Positions 22,227 to 24,901 of a stretch of 24,901 nt of DNA are shown here, piece by piece; the stretch's first letter is position 1, and every line of letters starts with the position of its first letter. Under the pieces are notes generated by a model, which was not told the origin of the DNA, searched no databases, and saw only the letters and a list, made by a program, of their open reading frames with translations. The translations under genes and the position numbers were made by a program. Origin of the DNA: Chloroflexota bacterium (lineage in GTDB: Bacteria > Chloroflexota > Limnocylindria > Limnocylindrales > CSP1-4); contig PMJT01000194.1 of the NCBI GenBank assembly GCA_003158495.1, positions 519 through 25,419 of the forward strand, written 5' to 3'.

Positions 22227-23054
22227 TCAGAACCAGACAACGCCTCCAGATGTCGCGAGACCAACGAGGATCGCGACCAGAAGCCACACTCCGAAAAGGA
22301 GCGAGACAGCGACAAACCGAAACCTGATGACGATGAGTTGAAGCGAGAGACGGGAGGGCAGCCGGCCGATCGCCGGCCGAGCGGCTGCGAGTAGCTCCAA
22401 GCCGTCAGATCCACGGCCCGTGGCCACGACGGCCGAGTGGTAGGCAAGATGGACCTTGCACGTAGCGGGTGACGCGGTTTCGTCGGCCGAAGCGGCTTCG
22501 TCCGCGGCTGTGGCCCGGGTTTCGATTGGCCGGCCGTCGGCCGAGTCCGCGGCGAGCAGCAGGTCACACTGGCGATGGAGCTGGGCGGGCGTGGAGGATG
22601 GCAAGCGGCCGATCCTTTCGCGAGCTTCGTCGATACGGCCGGCCATCAGCAGGGCGGCAACCCATGCGTCCGCCGGCGCATCCCCTTCCGAGCGGCCGCT
22701 GAGCCAGGCGCTCGCCTGCGAAGAACTGCGCGGCATTCTCGAGGCTGTGTCTGCCTGCCACTGAACTGCGGCTTCACGGTCCAGCCAGCCGAGCACATCC
22801 TGGACCGGCCAGGTCGAGCGCCCACGCAGAGCGACGAAGGCGAGGAGCGCCGGAGCGGGAAGCAGGACCGCGAAAGCGACCACGGCGCCGACGACACGGC
22901 CCGAGCAGAGCAGCATGGCGGCGATCGGGCCGGCGATTGCGGCCACGAGCTGGATCGTGGATCCCGAACCGCCGAACCCGAAGGCGCGCCGCTGCAGGGC
23001 GACCATCGGGTTGACGACCGGCGCCGGCGAAGTAGCTGCCGAAGTTCGGTTCAT
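22227..23054 (-). CDS. Membrane protein of unknown function, coupled to dnaE
   Basis: This 275-residue protein has two adjacent N-terminal helices (about 33-50 and 54-74, around AAIAGPIAAMLL and VVAFAVLLPAPALLAFVAL), a soluble centre of about 165 residues that is probably cytoplasmic, and a long hydrophobic C-terminal segment (about 246-273, VSLLFGVWLLVAILVGLATS). The centre contains DAWVAALLMAGRIDEARERI, which resembles a single TPR-like helical pair. I do not recognise the family. ATG 23054 overlaps the dnaE stop as ATGA, so translation is likely coupled; GTG 23060 is an alternative. Its third-position base use matches the neighbours, so it is a genuine gene. Confidence 0.75.
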   Translation of the reverse strand: MNRTSAATSPAPVVNPMVALQRRAFGFGGSGSTIQLVAAIAGPIAAMLLCSGRVVGAVVAFAVLLPAPALLAFVALRGRSTWPVQDVLGWLDREAAVQWQADTASRMPRSSSQASAWLSGRSEGDAPADAWVAALLMAGRIDEARERIGRLPSSTPAQLHRQCDLLLAADSADGRPIETRATAADEAASADETASPATCKVHLAYHSAVVATGRGSDGLELLAAARPAIGRLPSRLSLQLIVIRFRFVAVSLLFGVWLLVAILVGLATSGGVVWF

Positions 23055-24901
23055 CGCCACGCCTCGGTCGAGAGCTCCAGGCGGACGAGCCCTTCGCCCA
23101 GTCGGCGCTGGACATCGGCCAGCAACTCGGCGTCGTAGGCGACCCCGCTGCGCACTTCCATAGGTAGGGTCGAGGAGCCCGGTCCGGGCAGGTGGAAGAC
23201 GACACGGGTGGCTCCAGGCCGTTCCTTGAGCATCGCCCTCAACTCCTCCATCGCGAGCACGATCCGGGCTGTATCCGCGCCGCGGGTGAATCGCACGTTG
23301 AGGATGCCCGACGCAGGCGCTTCGAGCGGCGCGGTGGGTGCGGTCGAGGCACGGGCCGCAACGGCTCGCGCCTCATCGGGGAGTGGCGGCTCCTCGCGTT
23401 CCGGCGCCAGCGCGGCCATGTCGTCCGGGCCGGGAGCGGCGGCGAGCGGCTCCGCCGGGCCCGGGGCGGGTGCGAGCGACCGCGCGGGGCCGGCGACGGC
23501 GCCCGACGAACTCGGGAACGGCGTCACTCCCCCACCCCTTAGCGGCGAGACGCGGAACCTGGGAGTTGCCGACGCCGCGGCAGGGGCCGCGATCGCCACG
23601 GGAGCCGCGGGCGGCGCGGCCGACGGGGCAGGTGCGGCAACCGGAGCGGCCACGGCCGGCTCGGCCGGCTTCGAATACCCGTTGCCGTTGCCGTTCCCCG
23701 AGTACCCGTTGCCATTCCCGCTGCCGTTGCCGCCGGCTCCGCCCTGGCCCCAGCGGCGGTTGCCGCGCGACCGGTCCCCGGCCGCCACTTCCTGGGCAAT
23801 TGCCGCGGGGCCCTTTGCGGCAGCGTCCTCCCAGATCCAGACCGCATCGGCAAGAAGCGAGGCCTCGTCACCACGATGGTCCACGCGACCGGCGACGAGC
23901 AGGATTGAACCGTCACTAAACGTGCCGCCACTGGTGGCGTACATTCGCGGGAAGACGACGACCTCCAGCGTCCCTTGCAGGTCCTCGAATGTGGCGACGG
24001 CCATCGTCTCCTTGTTTCGGGTCGTGACCGTGCGGATGGCTGTGACTATGCCGCCCATCACTACACGCTGGCCGTCGAGCGACTCGTCCTTGAGATCGCC
24101 CGAATAGGCCGTCACATACTGTGCAAGTTGCTCGGCCAACGACCCAAGCGGGTGCTCGGAGAGATACAGCCCCAGGAGTTCCTTCTCCCACCGGAGCCGT
24201 TCGCGCGATAGCGCCTCCGCGACCAACGGCAGCGGCCGATCCAGGTCTTCCGGCGCAGCCGCGATGTCGAACAGCGACGTCTGGCCGCTCAGCCGGTCGC
24301 GCTGAACCGCCTGGCCGGCCGCCATAGCGTCATCGAGGGCCGCCAGCAGCTGGGCGGCGTGCCCGAACCGGCTCATCGCCCCGACCTTGACGAGCGACTC
24401 TATGACCCGCTTGTTGACGAGGCGGAGATCCACCCGCGAGCAGAAGTCAGCCAGCGACCGGTAGTCGCCGCCCTCCCGGCGGGCGTCGATGATCGACTGG
24501 ATGGCGCCCTCGCCGACGTTCTTGACCGCCAGCAGGCCGAAGCGGATTGCGTCGTCCTCGACCGTGAATTCGACGAACGACCGATGCACGTCCGGGGACC
24601 GGACTTCGATGCCCAACCGCCGACATTCGGCCACTGCGGCGGCGACCTTCTCCTCGTTATCGCGGAAGGCAGTCAGCACCGAGGTCATGTAATCGACGGT
24701 GTAGTTCGCCTTGAGATACGCGGTCTGGTACGCAATCAGGCCGTAGCAGGTAGCGTGGGCCTTGTTGAAGCCGTAGCGCTCGAACGGCTGGAAGGCGGCG
24801 AAGACGGCGTCGATGACCTTGGGGCTGACTCCCCGCTCGGCGGCCTGGCTCACGAACTTGTGCCGCATCTCGTTCATGAGCGCGGCCTTCTTCTTGCGGA
24901 T
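23051..24901 (-). CDS. dnaE: DNA polymerase III subunit alpha, C-terminal half (runs off the window)
   Basis: DnaE is the replicative polymerase catalytic subunit. The visible 616 residues begin inside the fingers region: FNKAHATCYGLIAYQTAYLK and the segment SVLTAFRDNEEKVAAAVAEC fit DnaE closely. Next come the helix-hairpin-helix region (FGLLAVKNVGEGAIQSII, then YRSLADFCSRVDLRLVNKRV) and the SGQTSLFD motif near a clamp-contact site. The OB-fold is VVMGGIVTAIRTVTTRNKET and the strand after it. A low-complexity linker of roughly 170 residues (Gly/Asn/Ser repeats, then Ala/Pro-rich) separates this from a small C-terminal domain beginning ILNVRFTRGADTARIVLAME. The N-terminal PHP and palm domains lie beyond 24901. 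The stop codon overlaps the start of the downstream membrane gene by four bases (ATGA). Confidence 0.95.
   Translation of the reverse strand: MRKKKAALMNEMRHKFVSQAAERGVSPKVIDAVFAAFQPFERYGFNKAHATCYGLIAYQTAYLKANYTVDYMTSVLTAFRDNEEKVAAAVAECRRLGIEVRSPDVHRSFVEFTVEDDAIRFGLLAVKNVGEGAIQSIIDARREGGDYRSLADFCSRVDLRLVNKRVIESLVKVGAMSRFGHAAQLLAALDDAMAAGQAVQRDRLSGQTSLFDIAAAPEDLDRPLPLVAEALSRERLRWEKELLGLYLSEHPLGSLAEQLAQYVTAYSGDLKDESLDGQRVVMGGIVTAIRTVTTRNKETMAVATFEDLQGTLEVVVFPRMYATSGGTFSDGSILLVAGRVDHRGDEASLLADAVWIWEDAAAKGPAAIAQEVAAGDRSRGNRRWGQGGAGGNGSGNGNGYSGNGNGNGYSKPAEPAVAAPVAAPAPSAAPPAAPVAIAAPAAASATPRFRVSPLRGGGVTPFPSSSGAVAGPARSLAPAPGPAEPLAAAPGPDDMAALAPEREEPPLPDEARAVAARASTAPTAPLEAPASGILNVRFTRGADTARIVLAMEELRAMLKERPGATRVVFHLPGPGSSTLPMEVRSGVAYDAELLADVQRRLGEGLVRLELSTEAWR
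23673..23731 (-). repeat. Short tandem repeat in the dnaE linker
   Basis: The minus strand encodes two imperfect copies of GNGNGYS within the DnaE linker, built on a repeating GGCAAC-type hexamer (Gly-Asn). Such runs are prone to slippage and may vary in length between strains without breaking the frame. Boundaries are approximate. Confidence 0.6.

Overview
This is a high-GC chromosomal window, densely coding with most genes on the minus strand. The protein families and the Firmicutes/Actinobacteria-type LexA box suggest a monoderm or Actinobacteria-like lineage. Uncultivated high-GC Chloroflexota (Limnocylindria-like) is my best guess, by inference from gene style only; an actinobacterium cannot be excluded. 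I see no insertion sequence, phage gene or CRISPR array. It reads as core genome: DNA replication and repair genes mixed with cell-envelope genes.

Left part (1-5674): the 5' end of uvrB (minus) sits behind a perfect GAAC-N4-GTTC SOS box. Divergent from it is an uncharacterised conserved protein. A short orphan coding fragment (1258-1386) lies past the end of a cytoplasmic-type GH10 xylanase. Two tandem, overlapping paralogues of secreted or lipid-anchored C39-like cysteine proteases lie upstream of the xylanase on the same strand. A 325-base gap follows.

Middle (5675-14509): a tightly coupled operon mutM > ABC-F ATPase > coaE (minus, TGATG junctions), then rraB-like (plus), a LysR regulator (minus), a divergent 37-residue membrane protein (plus) with palindromic LysR-type operators between them, and polA (minus). 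polA, mutM and coaE are classic neighbours in other bacteria; here other genes are interspersed among them.

Right part (14608-24901): an ECF sigma factor followed by its two-TM anti-sigma factor, a tRNA-Leu(CAA) on the plus strand, then three paralogous LytR-CpsA-Psr (LCP) proteins on the minus strand, a three-TM membrane protein of unknown function, and the C-terminal half of dnaE running off the window. The three LCP proteins all end in a polyglycine run closed by a C-terminal cysteine, and share a cysteine pair just outside the last membrane segment. This is the most unusual signal in the window. LCP enzymes normally ligate glycopolymers to the cell wall, so this block together with the sigma/anti-sigma pair looks like an envelope module.
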